Shown here one piece after another: positions 45,673 to 55,106 of a DNA stretch of 64,000 nt. The stretch lies in contig NZ_CP029984.1 in assembly GCF_003293675.1 (NCBI RefSeq), positions 434,043 to 498,042 on the forward strand. Reading direction: 5' to 3'. Both the position numbers and the translations under genes were made by a program. Under the pieces are notes generated by a model. The model was not told where the DNA came from and searched no databases. It was given only the letters and a program-made list of their open reading frames with translations. This DNA comes from Gardnerella leopoldii (GTDB lineage Bacteria > Actinomycetota > Actinomycetes > Actinomycetales > Bifidobacteriaceae). Each line of letters begins with the position of its first letter. Within the stretch, counting starts at the first letter, position 1.

Positions 45673-46557
45673 ATGATTAGATTAAGCAAAGTAATTGAAG
45701 CTATAGAAACATTATACCCATTAAGCTTTGCTGAAGAGTGGGATGAGCCTGGTCTTATTGTTGGAGACTTGAATTCCCAAATTCAGCGAATCGTATGTGT
45801 CAGTGATCCTACGATTAGCGCAGTTGATCGAGCGTTATCAATGGGTGCCAACCTATTAGTGACTCATCATTCGCTATTTTTCAAAGCTGTGCATGGAGTT
45901 TCAAACGAAACTGTTCGTGGTGAAATTGTACAGCGTTTAATTAGTAATAATTGTGCGCTATGGGTTGGTCACACTAATGCGGATGTCGCGTGGCGTGGAG
46001 TTGCTCATGCTGCGGCAGAGTATTTTGGTCTTCATAATTTGCGTCCAATTGTTGTTTCTAAACAGATCGATTCTGCTGGACGTAACATTGGCTTAGGCAG
46101 AATTGGTGTTTTGGATGTGCCAATATCATTGCGTGATTTTGCGCAAAATGTTTTTAACGTTCTTCCTCATACAAAAGTTGGTGTTCAAGTTGCTGGAAAT
46201 CTTGATGCGAAAGTTAGTACAGTAGCTGTTTTGCCTGGTTCTGGGGAAAGCTTGTTAGATGAAGTTCGCAAGGAAAAAGTTGACGTATATGTTACAAGCG
46301 ATTTGCGTCATCATCCTGCACTTGACGCAATTGAGCGAGCTAAATATGAATCGAAACTGCGTCTTTCTTCTGGTGAAGATTACATTCAACACACATATCC
46401 TATGATTATTAACACTTCTCATAGTGCTATTGAGTCATTGTGGTTTACTTATGCGATTAATGATATTGCTGACTGCATAGAAGAAATGTATGGAGAGCGT
46501 CCAGAAGTTGCTTGGTTAGGTGAAGCTTGCGATCCATGGAATTACGTTATTAATTGA
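45673..46557 (+). CDS. NIF3-family dinuclear-metal protein
   Basis: A 294-aa NIF3/YbgI-type protein, thought to form hexameric rings with a two-metal site; its physiological substrate is unsettled (often annotated as GTP cyclohydrolase I type 2). Conserved pieces: EEWDEPGLIVGD, LLVTHHSLFFKAVHGVS with two metal-ligand His, WVGHTNADVAWRGVAH, and near the C-terminus NTSHSAIESLW (His and Glu ligands). Starts 21 bases after polA with AAGG upstream, so probably co-transcribed. Confidence 0.9.
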   Translation: MIRLSKVIEAIETLYPLSFAEEWDEPGLIVGDLNSQIQRIVCVSDPTISAVDRALSMGANLLVTHHSLFFKAVHGVSNETVRGEIVQRLISNNCALWVGHTNADVAWRGVAHAAAEYFGLHNLRPIVVSKQIDSAGRNIGLGRIGVLDVPISLRDFAQNVFNVLPHTKVGVQVAGNLDAKVSTVAVLPGSGESLLDEVRKEKVDVYVTSDLRHHPALDAIERAKYESKLRLSSGEDYIQHTYPMIINTSHSAIESLWFTYAINDIADCIEEMYGERPEVAWLGEACDPWNYVIN

Positions 46558-46638
46558 GGCTTTCATTTAAAATTCAAGCTTTTTTAAATAACGTCAACAT
46601 GACGTGAAAACTACTCGAATATATGAGATACTTATATT

Positions 46639-48768
46639 ATGCATATACGACCAGGTTCCATGTATCCGCTTGGCGCAAACTATGATGGCGCTGGCGTGAA
46701 TTTTGCGCTGTTTTCCGAAGTTGCAAAGCGCGTTGAATTATGTTTATTTGATGAGCATGATAATGAAACACGTATTGATATGACTGAGCAGAACTCATAC
46801 GTGTGGCATAACTATGTTTCAGGCATACAGCCTGGTCAGCGTTATGGTTATCGTGTTCACGGACCCTATGATCCTTCTCATGGTTTATGGTGCAATCCTC
46901 ATAAGTTGTTGCTTGACCCATATGCCAAGGCGATTGAAGGAAATATAGACGGTGATGAGAGTCTTTTCTCGTATTGGTTTGATAATCCAGATGATATTTC
47001 AGCAATGAATACTTTGGATTCTGCGGATCATACGATGAAGGCTGCAGTTATTAACCCGTATTTTGATTGGGGTAATGATCAGCACCCTATGATTCCGTAT
47101 CATGATTCTGTTATTTACGAAGCTCATGTTCGTGGAATGACTAATCTTGATAAACGTGTTCCTCCAGATATTAGAGGCACTTATGCTGGACTTGCACATC
47201 CAAGCGTTATTTCTTATTTAAGGAAGCTTGGTGTTACTGCAATAGAATTGATGCCTATCCATCAGTTTGTAAACGATTCTTTCTTGCAAAATAAAGGATT
47301 AAGTAACTACTGGGGATACAACACTATTGGTTTCTTCGCTCCTCAAAATTCTTATTCCAGCTCTGGTCAGCGCGGAGAGCAAGTTAACGAATTTAAGTCA
47401 ATGGTTAAGGCGTATCATGCTGCAGGCATGGAAGTGATTCTAGACGTTGTCTACAATCACACTGCTGAGGGCAATGACCGTGGTCCTACTTTGAGTTTCC
47501 GTGGTATTGATAATCGTGCATATTATCGTCTTGTAGATAATGATCAGCGTCATTATTTTGACACTACTGGTACTGGTAATTCCTTACTTATGCGTTCTCC
47601 AAAAGCGTTGCGGTTAATCACAGATAGTTTGCGTTATTGGGTAACTGAAATGCATGTCGATGGCTTCCGTTTCGATTTAGCAGCAACTCTTGCTCGTCAG
47701 TTCCAAGAAGTAGATAAACTTTCTGCATTCTTTGACATTATTGAGCAGGATCCCATTATTTCAAGTGTGAAGCTTATTGCTGAACCTTGGGATATTGGTG
47801 TTGGTGGATATCAAGTTGGTGGATTCCCTCCAAGTTGGTCTGAGTGGAATGGAAGATATCGCGATTGTGTTCGCGACTTTTGGCGCTCACAACCATCTAC
47901 ATTACCTGAATTTGCTAGCAGGCTTATGGGTAGCTCAGATTTGTATGAGCAAAATGGACGAAAGCCTGTAGCTTCCGTGAACTTTATTACAGCTCACGAT
48001 GGCTTCACTATGAACGATTTAGTTAGCTATAACGAAAAGCATAATGAAGCTAATAAAGAAGGCAATTGCGATGGTGCAAACGACAATCGTTCGTGGAATT
48101 GCGGTGTTGAAGGACCTACTAATATTCACGATGTTAACGAATTGCGTGAACGTCAAATACGTAATTTGTTCTCAACTCTTTTGATGAGCCAGGGCATTCC
48201 TATGATATGCGCTGGTGATGAAGTCATGCGCACGCAAAATGGTAATAACAATGCTTATTGCCAAGATAACGCTATTTCGTGGATAAGCTGGGATTATAAC
48301 GAAACTCAGCGAGATATGTTCGATTTCGTTTCTAAGCTTATTCACCTGCGTTTGAAGCACCCTGTGTTGCATCGTCGTCGTTTCTTTACAGGTCGTTCTG
48401 CTGGAGATGATGTAAGCGATATTCCACAAGTTGAATGGCTTGACCATAACGGTACTGTTATGGATATGGAGGACTGGTCAAATACTCATGCTTTATCTGT
48501 GATGATTTATTTGAATGGTTCGGATATTCCAGAAACTGACTGGTATGGAACGAGAATGGTTGATAATGACTTTATTCTTATTTTTAATGCGCATTATGAA
48601 CCTATTACTTTTACTTTGCCAGATAAACGTTATGGTGAGAAGTGGAAGTTGATTGTGGACACATATAATCCAAAGGGTCCGGAATTGTTATATGAAGCAG
48701 GATTTAATATTGTCGCACAATCTCGTAGTTTCTTGCTTCTTATGAGCGAGCATAAGCCAGAATGTTGA
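46639..48768 (+). CDS. glgX: Glycogen debranching enzyme (GlgX/isoamylase type)
   Basis: GlgX removes alpha-1,6-linked side chains of phosphorylase-trimmed glycogen. The 709-aa protein has an N-terminal CBM48 (PGSMYPLGANYDGAGVNFALFSE) and a GH13 barrel with VIYEAHVRGMT, EVILDVVYNHTAEG, HVDGFRFDLAATLAR (nucleophile Asp), KLIAEPWDIGVGGYQVGGFP (acid/base Glu), NFITAHDGFTMNDLVSYN (third Asp). No ribosome site is visible ahead of ATG 46639; a TATATT lies directly before it, so translation may be leaderless or the RNA starts close by. It complements glgB in glycogen turnover. Confidence 0.95.
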   Translation: MHIRPGSMYPLGANYDGAGVNFALFSEVAKRVELCLFDEHDNETRIDMTEQNSYVWHNYVSGIQPGQRYGYRVHGPYDPSHGLWCNPHKLLLDPYAKAIEGNIDGDESLFSYWFDNPDDISAMNTLDSADHTMKAAVINPYFDWGNDQHPMIPYHDSVIYEAHVRGMTNLDKRVPPDIRGTYAGLAHPSVISYLRKLGVTAIELMPIHQFVNDSFLQNKGLSNYWGYNTIGFFAPQNSYSSSGQRGEQVNEFKSMVKAYHAAGMEVILDVVYNHTAEGNDRGPTLSFRGIDNRAYYRLVDNDQRHYFDTTGTGNSLLMRSPKALRLITDSLRYWVTEMHVDGFRFDLAATLARQFQEVDKLSAFFDIIEQDPIISSVKLIAEPWDIGVGGYQVGGFPPSWSEWNGRYRDCVRDFWRSQPSTLPEFASRLMGSSDLYEQNGRKPVASVNFITAHDGFTMNDLVSYNEKHNEANKEGNCDGANDNRSWNCGVEGPTNIHDVNELRERQIRNLFSTLLMSQGIPMICAGDEVMRTQNGNNNAYCQDNAISWISWDYNETQRDMFDFVSKLIHLRLKHPVLHRRRFFTGRSAGDDVSDIPQVEWLDHNGTVMDMEDWSNTHALSVMIYLNGSDIPETDWYGTRMVDNDFILIFNAHYEPITFTLPDKRYGEKWKLIVDTYNPKGPELLYEAGFNIVAQSRSFLLLMSEHKPEC

Positions 48769-48813
48769 GTATTATGCTTTATTCGTAAAGAAGTTCGTGA
48801 CTTGTAAAAACTA

Positions 48814-48850
48814 AAAGCAGCGCAGAAATTTAAGTTTCTACGCTGCTTTT
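48814..48850. terminator. Bidirectional terminator after glgX
   Basis: AAAGCAGCG and CGCTGCTTT with inner AGAAA/TTTCT pairs form a long stem between the convergent glgX and DUF998-like genes; A and T runs flank both ends. Confidence 0.88.
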
Positions 48851-48874
48851 GTTAGTTTAATTTATCTTTTGTTC

Positions 48875-49978
48875 TTATTCTATTTGTGCTTTTGAGCTTC
48901 TATTTAATATTAAAGCTTGATTTATTTTTGATTGAAGACGATCGCTTTGCATAGCCGCAACTTGTCGTGAAAATACAATAATCCATCCAAGAAATAGCAG
49001 ACATGATAATGCTTCAACATTTGTAAGAGTATTATTTCCATGTACCCACTGATTTCCTGCCCACGCAGTAAGAATAACCGCTAAATCGGAAGCAATATAG
49101 AATGTGCGAGAAAGCCTAGGAGCAAGCCATGGAAGGCAAACAAGCATTGTGCAAATTAATCCTGTCACTCCTCGAGCACATAAATCATGTAAGAAAGGAT
49201 GTGGCGTGTATCTAAAAGTTCCTATTCCAATAAACGATATTCCTCCAAGAATCAGCAAAGCTGCCATAACAGTTGTGCGCATCTTGAAGTGTTTAATCAG
49301 TTTTTGGTTATTGTGTTGTAGCATTTCGTGCTGTGTTGCAACGAATTCAGTAATAGCAAAGTAGCTCGTTATGATAATGCAAATTCCTGACAAAACAAGT
49401 GTTGCATTAAACATACTAGCTGCAAATGTTGTGCGGTCTCCAAGTTGAGAGAAATTATTGTTATACCAGTACGGATCATCTGTCGTAAGACCTGCAGTTG
49501 CAGCTCCAGAAATAACGAATAATGGCAGGAGGGAAGCCACAGTTTTAGCTTCAAGAAGTTCAGCTTGAATAAGCGTTGCGTATCCAACTATTCCAGATAA
49601 AGCTGAGCATAATACTGGTAAATAGCTGTTCATTGCCGCTCTGCCAATAATGCTATTAATAATAGATAGCAAAGCAAAAGACATAAGAAACATCGTTGCG
49701 CCGTAAATCGTAGAAAGCGCTGTTATTTCAAACGCGTGCTTAGCTACTCGAATTAAGTGATGGCTGATAACTTTTTTATTTGTACGCAAGTATCCAACAA
49801 TAAAAGCGCCTACGCTGCACAAAGACACAATAGTTGAAGCTGTAAGGAATAATCGCTGGCTAATTTGCCAAAATGCTGGCATTGTTGCCATATACATTCT
49901 CATAATAATCATTCCACAAGCTGCACAAACTATGAATGATATTAACCCCATTGCCTCTGTTCGCTGGAAGCGTCCCAT
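48875..49978 (-). CDS. DUF998-like integral membrane protein
   Basis: A 367-aa protein with about eight to nine hydrophobic segments. The blocks YWYNNNFSQLGDR, MFNATLVLSGICI and GIGTFRYTPHPFLHDLCARG fit the DUF998 family pattern (FSxLG, FN, G, His in a lumenal loop). Function unknown; some distant relatives in this broad group are membrane enzymes. AAAGGGG lies upstream of the ATG at 49978. It is a single gene convergent with glgX. Confidence 0.7.
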   Translation of the reverse strand: MGRFQRTEAMGLISFIVCAACGMIIMRMYMATMPAFWQISQRLFLTASTIVSLCSVGAFIVGYLRTNKKVISHHLIRVAKHAFEITALSTIYGATMFLMSFALLSIINSIIGRAAMNSYLPVLCSALSGIVGYATLIQAELLEAKTVASLLPLFVISGAATAGLTTDDPYWYNNNFSQLGDRTTFAASMFNATLVLSGICIIITSYFAITEFVATQHEMLQHNNQKLIKHFKMRTTVMAALLILGGISFIGIGTFRYTPHPFLHDLCARGVTGLICTMLVCLPWLAPRLSRTFYIASDLAVILTAWAGNQWVHGNNTLTNVEALSCLLFLGWIIVFSRQVAAMQSDRLQSKINQALILNRSSKAQIE

Positions 49979-50162
49979 ACTTAGCCCCTTTTTCTTTAAA
50001 CTAATTCTATTGTATCGTTTGGTGGCTAGTAATGAGTTTTGTTAGTCGAATTTTGTAATGAAGAAAAAATTTTCATAATACGTGTGTCGTAATTTGCATT
50101 TGTCTGCAAAGTGCGCTATTGTAATTGATTGTGCTTGGAACTGGTAATCAGTTCAAAAGCCT

Positions 50163-50236
50163 CGGGGTGTAGCGCAGTTTGGTAGCGCGCCTGCTTTGGG
50201 AGCAGGATGTCGCAGGTTCGAATCCTGTCACCCCGA
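50163..50236 (+). tRNA. tRNA-Pro (anticodon TGG)
   Basis: Complete cloverleaf: acceptor CGGGGTG/CACCCCG, anticodon stem CCTGC/GCAGG with loop TTTGGGA giving TGG, T-arm GCAGG-TTCGAAT-CCTGT, discriminator A. CCA is not encoded. Confidence 0.96.
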
Positions 50237-50293
50237 CTTTTTATATCTAATGAAATATGCGTATTTTTGCTTTTTATTCTTATTTAACAGTAC

Positions 50294-51679
50294 ATGTCAA
50301 TCGATAGTATTCATAGTATGAGTGGTATTAACGATATTGCAGATTGCACTACTTTTTGGAAAGCGCCGTATGCTAATCATCAATTAAAAGCTTATATTGA
50401 GGTTCCTGGAAGTAAATCTTTGTCGAATCGTTATTTAATTTTGGCAGCTTTGGGCACAAAACCAGTAGTTTTACAAGGATTATTGCGCTCGCGCGACACG
50501 GAGCTTATGATTAGCGCTTTATCTACATTTGGCGTTAGATGTGAGTCATTAAATGAAGATGGAACTAAGCTTCGTGTAATTCCTCCAGAAGACGGAGTTT
50601 TTAGGATTCCAGATAATGCTGAAGTGTATTGTGGTTTAGCTGGAACTGTAATGCGTTTCGTTGCAGCTTTAGCTTTATTTGCAAATAAAGCTGTGCGATT
50701 TGATGGCGATAAGCAAGCTTATGCGCGTCCTATGAAGCCAGTTCTTGACGGTTTAGAGCAGCTTGGTGCTCGCGTAGAGTATCAAGGAGAAGAGGGTTTC
50801 TTACCTTTTACTATTACGCCACCTTCAGTCGAATTTAAAATAAATAATTTTTCTGAAAAAATCGTGCAAATTGATTCTTCTTCATCATCACAATTTATTT
50901 CTGCGATGCTTCTAATTGGTTCACGTATACCTGGAGGCTTAAGTCTTAAACATATTGGTGACACATTGCCAAGTATGCCGCATATTCGCATGACTATGGA
51001 CGATATTTGCAAAGCGGGTGGGGTTGTAAATATGACTAGCAACGCAATGTGGCATGTTAAAGAGAGCAAAATAGCTTTATCTGATACTGTTACTATAGAG
51101 CCTGATCTTTCTAATGCTGCGCCATTTTTAGGAGCATCATTGATTGCTGGAGGAAGTGTCAGTATACCTAATTGGCCGTTTTCTTCAACTCAACCTGGAG
51201 GATTGCTTCCTGGAATATTAGAGAAAATGTGCGCAAAAGTTAGTTTTGAAAAAACAAGCGATGATGCTGGAATAATGCATGTGGAAAGCGATGGTTCGAT
51301 TAAAGCAATTCCGTATCTTGATTTGAGTGCAGCAGGAGAGATTGCTCCTAGTATTGCAGCTATTCTTGCTTTTGCGGACGGTCCGAGTGAACTTCATGGT
51401 ATCGCGCATTTGAGAGGGCATGAAACGAATCGTTTGCAAGCTTTAGTTAATGAATTGAATCGAGTTGGGATTGGTGCTAAAGAGCTCGAAGATGGCATTC
51501 GTATTGAGCCAAGTAATCATATGCATGGGGAAGTAATGGAAACTTATGCGGATCACAGAATGGCAACTTTTGCTGCAATGCTTGGATTACGCATAGAAAA
51601 TATAAGAATCAAAAATATTTCTACTACTCGCAAAACGATTCCTGATTTTCCAGGAATGTGGCATAGAATGCTTGAATAA
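50294..51679 (+). CDS. aroA: 3-phosphoshikimate 1-carboxyvinyltransferase (EPSP synthase)
   Basis: AroA condenses shikimate-3-phosphate with phosphoenolpyruvate in aromatic amino acid and chorismate synthesis. The 461-aa enzyme contains VPGSKSLSNRYLILAALG, LRSRDTELMISAL, GLAGTVMRFVAAL, ARPMKPVLDGLEQLGA, DSSSSSQFISAMLL, RGHETNRLQAL and YADHRMATFAAMLG. The first 20 or so residues before APYANHQLKAYIEVPGSK are extra, and no strong ribosome site is seen at 50294, so a start at 50318 is also possible. Located behind tRNA-Pro and followed by its own terminator. Confidence 0.95.
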   Translation: MSIDSIHSMSGINDIADCTTFWKAPYANHQLKAYIEVPGSKSLSNRYLILAALGTKPVVLQGLLRSRDTELMISALSTFGVRCESLNEDGTKLRVIPPEDGVFRIPDNAEVYCGLAGTVMRFVAALALFANKAVRFDGDKQAYARPMKPVLDGLEQLGARVEYQGEEGFLPFTITPPSVEFKINNFSEKIVQIDSSSSSQFISAMLLIGSRIPGGLSLKHIGDTLPSMPHIRMTMDDICKAGGVVNMTSNAMWHVKESKIALSDTVTIEPDLSNAAPFLGASLIAGGSVSIPNWPFSSTQPGGLLPGILEKMCAKVSFEKTSDDAGIMHVESDGSIKAIPYLDLSAAGEIAPSIAAILAFADGPSELHGIAHLRGHETNRLQALVNELNRVGIGAKELEDGIRIEPSNHMHGEVMETYADHRMATFAAMLGLRIENIRIKNISTTRKTIPDFPGMWHRMLE

Positions 51680-51680
51680 T

Positions 51681-51715
51681 GAATAATCCCGAGCCTTTTT
51701 GACCCGGGATTATTC
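51681..51715. terminator. Terminator between convergent aroA and ackA
   Basis: GAATAATCCCG (51681-51691) and CGGGATTATTC (51705-51715) form an 11-bp perfect stem immediately after the aroA stop. A/T-rich flanks on both sides suggest use on both strands. Confidence 0.8.
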
Positions 51716-51756
51716 ATATTTATTTATTTTGTTCTACGCCGTTAAGCGCAAACAAT

Positions 51757-52986
51757 TTAGTGCTCAAACTTGTTGCCGTAGCTATCTTCACCAGCTTCAG
51801 CAATGGTTGCAGCCTTGCGCGCAATAGCCAACTCTTCGTTCGTTGGAATCACAGCAATAATCACAGAGCTGTCTGGAGTGGAAATAACGCGTGGCTCCTT
51901 AGAACGAACCAAATTCTTTTCCTTATCGAGCTTAACGCCGAATGGCTCAAGCTTTTCGCATACGCGAGCGCGCACAATTTCGTCGTTTTCGCCGACACCA
52001 GCTGTGAAGGTAATGACATCAACGCCGCCCATTTGAGCAGTATAGTTGCCAATATAACCAACAATGCGGTGCACGTATACGCCGAGAGCGAGCTTAGCGT
52101 TTTCATCGCCTTCTGCGATGAGCTTGTGAATATCACGCAAATCGCCATGACCAGTCATACCCATCATGCCTGAACGCTTGTTGAAGAGAGTGTCAAGTTC
52201 GTCCACGTTCATGTGAGCGTTGCGAATAAGGTGGAATACTACAGCTGGGTCAATATCGCCAGTGCGACCGCCCATCATCAAGCCTTCGAGTGGGGTTAAG
52301 CCCATAGAAGTTTCGACTGGTTTTCCAGAAATCTGAGCAGAAGCAGAAGCACCGTTACCAATGTGCAAAACAATCTGCTTCAAACCTTCTGCAGGCTTAC
52401 CGACAACGCTTGGAACAACAGAGCCAATGTATTCGTGAGAAGTGCCGTGAGCACCATAACGACGAATATGATAGCGATCTGCGATTTCCTTGTTCAAAGC
52501 ATAAGTTGCTGCAACCTGTGGCAAATCATGGAAGAATGAAGAATCGAATACCATAATTTGTGGAACATCTGGCAAAAGTTCAGTCATGACTTCAGCGCCA
52601 ACAGCTTCTGGACCGTTGTGAAGTGGAGCCAAAACTGCCAAATCCTTAACCTTATTGATTGTCTTTTCATTGACTAATGCAGGCTTAGGGAATGTTAAGC
52701 CACCCTGAACAACGCGGTGACCGACAGCAACAATGCCAGACTCTGAAAGCTTTGGACCATATTCTTCGAAGAATCCAAGTACGCGTTTCAAGCCCTGCTC
52801 GTGATCGTGAACTGGCTCATTGAACTCATGCTTTTCGCCATTGAATACGTGCTTGTAGTGGCCGTCAACTGGCTCGCCAATCTTCTCAACGATGCCGGAA
52901 GCGATGCCTTCACCGCTTTCCAAGTCAACGAGTTGATACTTAATCGAACTGGAACCAGAATTGATAACAAGAACGGTTTTTGCCAT
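51757..52986 (-). CDS. ackA: Acetate kinase
   Basis: AckA converts acetyl phosphate and ADP to acetate and ATP, the energy-yielding end of the bifid shunt. The 409-aa protein has the ASKHA-fold signatures VINSGSSSIKYQLVD, VGHRVVQGG, MVFDSSFFHDLP, RRYGAHGTSHEYI, VLHIGNGASASA, PLEGLMMGGRTGDIDP and FTAGVGENDEIVR. The ATG at 52986 follows GGAGG at eight bases. Codon use is highly biased, as in xfp. The pta gene lies upstream on the same strand (151 bp gap), then xfp. Confidence 0.97.
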   Translation of the reverse strand: MAKTVLVINSGSSSIKYQLVDLESGEGIASGIVEKIGEPVDGHYKHVFNGEKHEFNEPVHDHEQGLKRVLGFFEEYGPKLSESGIVAVGHRVVQGGLTFPKPALVNEKTINKVKDLAVLAPLHNGPEAVGAEVMTELLPDVPQIMVFDSSFFHDLPQVAATYALNKEIADRYHIRRYGAHGTSHEYIGSVVPSVVGKPAEGLKQIVLHIGNGASASAQISGKPVETSMGLTPLEGLMMGGRTGDIDPAVVFHLIRNAHMNVDELDTLFNKRSGMMGMTGHGDLRDIHKLIAEGDENAKLALGVYVHRIVGYIGNYTAQMGGVDVITFTAGVGENDEIVRARVCEKLEPFGVKLDKEKNLVRSKEPRVISTPDSSVIIAVIPTNEELAIARKAATIAEAGEDSYGNKFEH

Positions 52987-53136
52987 GTGGGCATCCTCCA
53001 TAAGTATTGATAAGGCTTATAAATTGCCACGCTCTAGTTTAGCGTTAAGTTCCTACAAACTTAAAGATATTGAGTGCAATGCAATACCTCAAGGTTACGT
53101 ACGCACTGTGATGCTGTTTTAGGAGCTTTATTATGT

Positions 53137-54843
53137 TTATTCTGATTGTGCTTCTAACGCGGTTAAAGCAACGGTATTAATAATATCTTGTACTAAAGCT
53201 CCTCTAGACAAATCATTTACAGGCTTATTTAATCCTTGCAAAATTGGACCAACAGCCAGTGCTCCGCTAGAGCGTTGCACGGCTTTATAAGCGATATTTC
53301 CTGCGCATAAATCAGGGAATACAAATACATTCACATGACCAGCAATACTATTATTTTTTGCTTTTGCTGCAGCAACTGTAGGAGACCATGCTGCATCAAA
53401 CTGTATAGATCCAACAATTGCTAAATCAGGTGCTTTTTCTTTCGCAATGCGTGTTGCTTCCTCTACAGTATCAACGTCTGGCCCTTTTCCTGAACCAAGC
53501 GTTGAATAGGATAGCATTCCAACTTTAGGGTTGAGTCCGAAAGTCTCTGCAGTGTGTGCAGACTGAATAGCAATATCAGCAAGCTGTTCTGCACTAGGAT
53601 TTGGGTTGATTGCACAATCTGCAAATACAGATACGTGATCTTTGAAGCACATAAGGAATGCTCCAGAAACCAGCTTAGAACCAGGCTTAGTTTTGATAAC
53701 TTGAAGAGCAGGACGTACAGTGTTAGCGGTTGAATTAACTGAACCAGAAACAAGACCGTCTGCTTGACCTAGTACTACTAGCATGGTGCCGAAGTAGCTT
53801 GCATCTGTTAATTGTTCACGCGCTTGCTTTTCTGTCATTCCTTTCTTTGCTCTTAATTCGCAAAGTTTTGTAATCATATGGCTTAGCATTGCTTCATCGT
53901 GCATAGATTGGAAACTAGCTTTGCAAAGAGAATTGAGATTTAGTTCTTCTGCTCGAGCAAGAATAGATTCGCGTTCTCCAATGATAATTAGATTTACAAT
54001 ATCACGTTCTAGCAAATAGTTTGCTGCTTTAAGAATACGATCTTCTTCTCCTTCCGGAAGAACTATAGTTTTCTTATTTTCTTTTGCTTTCCCTAATAAA
54101 CTGTATTGGAAAGCATAAGGTGTAGTTGGAACTTTAAATGGTTGGTGGAGAGCATTAAGAACATCATTTTCTCGAACGCAATTTACGAATGTTTCTAATG
54201 AAGAATTTTTAGTTTCTTCATCTATTGGTGGCAAAACCCATAATGGAGTTTGGCTTACTCGGGATGCTTCGTCGTTTGAGTTTGCATAATTCCTAGAGCT
54301 ATAGTCACGCATTAACTCAGCTCCAAGTTCTGGATCGCAGTTTGTAACAAATACTCCTAAAACTTGTGTGCATGATTTAAGAACGCAAGCATTTGCAGAA
54401 TCTATAGTTTGTAAAATTTGTTGTGAGTTTCTGCCTTGAGCTGAAACTGTGAGAAAAACAGGTGATGCCAAGTCAGCTGCAACAGTTGCGTCGAAAGAAA
54501 ACAGTTCTGGATCATATGCTGGGTTTGCGTCACTAGAAACAATAATAGAAGCTTGAGCAGAGGTGGATTGCAACAATTCGTTATAGCGCGCAACGATATC
54601 TCCTCGCACTGTGTCTTTATTTGTTCTAACTATTTCTGGAGTTGTTGCAATAACTTGCTCTAATTTCGTTGAAGTATTTGTGATACCCAAAAGTTGTTTA
54701 GTAAAAGTGTCATTTGGTTGAGCGCATGGACGAAAAACAGTAGTGCTGTAGTTATTAGACAGAATATGTGTTATTCCGAATGCAACAGCATTTCTGCCGT
54801 ACATATCTTCGTTGCCGATAATTGTTACATTAATATGCGACAC
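53137..54843 (-). CDS. pta: Phosphate acetyltransferase
   Basis: Pta interconverts acetyl-CoA and acetyl phosphate. The 568-aa protein has an N-terminal P-loop-like domain of about 250 residues whose nucleotide-binding loop is degenerate (IIGNEDMYGRNAVA), and the C-terminal catalytic PTA domain (TIVLPEGEEDRILKAA, SVNSTANTVRPALQVIK, SGAFLMC, FADCAINPNPSAEQLADIA, GSGKGPDVDTVEEAT, FPDLCAGNIAYKAVQR). The middle DRTGG domain of long enterobacterial Pta is absent. Start is GTG at 54843 with AAGGAG eight bases upstream. It lies between xfp and ackA. Confidence 0.96.
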   Translation of the reverse strand: MSHINVTIIGNEDMYGRNAVAFGITHILSNNYSTTVFRPCAQPNDTFTKQLLGITNTSTKLEQVIATTPEIVRTNKDTVRGDIVARYNELLQSTSAQASIIVSSDANPAYDPELFSFDATVAADLASPVFLTVSAQGRNSQQILQTIDSANACVLKSCTQVLGVFVTNCDPELGAELMRDYSSRNYANSNDEASRVSQTPLWVLPPIDEETKNSSLETFVNCVRENDVLNALHQPFKVPTTPYAFQYSLLGKAKENKKTIVLPEGEEDRILKAANYLLERDIVNLIIIGERESILARAEELNLNSLCKASFQSMHDEAMLSHMITKLCELRAKKGMTEKQAREQLTDASYFGTMLVVLGQADGLVSGSVNSTANTVRPALQVIKTKPGSKLVSGAFLMCFKDHVSVFADCAINPNPSAEQLADIAIQSAHTAETFGLNPKVGMLSYSTLGSGKGPDVDTVEEATRIAKEKAPDLAIVGSIQFDAAWSPTVAAAKAKNNSIAGHVNVFVFPDLCAGNIAYKAVQRSSGALAVGPILQGLNKPVNDLSRGALVQDIINTVALTALEAQSE

Positions 54844-55037
54844 GATGCGTTCTCCTTTGATACTTCGTGTTACTGCTAGGTTTATATTGTTAATGTAAGT
54901 TTTGCATTTTGCAATATAAACAAACTTTTTCTATTGTACGGCTTATCTATGTTGTACACGCACAAAATAGTAATTATAAATGTAATTTATTTTGCATATA
55001 ACTAGTTTTATTGCATTGTTTGTTTTAATACACAAAA

Positions 55038-55065
55038 CGGGAGCCAATCTTTCGATTGACTCCCG
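55038..55065 (-). terminator. Terminator of xfp
   Basis: On the minus strand CGGGAGTCAATC and GATTGGCTCCCG form a 12-bp stem with one G-T pair and a GAAA tetraloop, followed by TTTTGTG. Confidence 0.9.
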
Positions 55066-55106
55066 AAATGTTTTAGCTAACCAATTTTAGCTTTATCAGC
55101 TTAAAA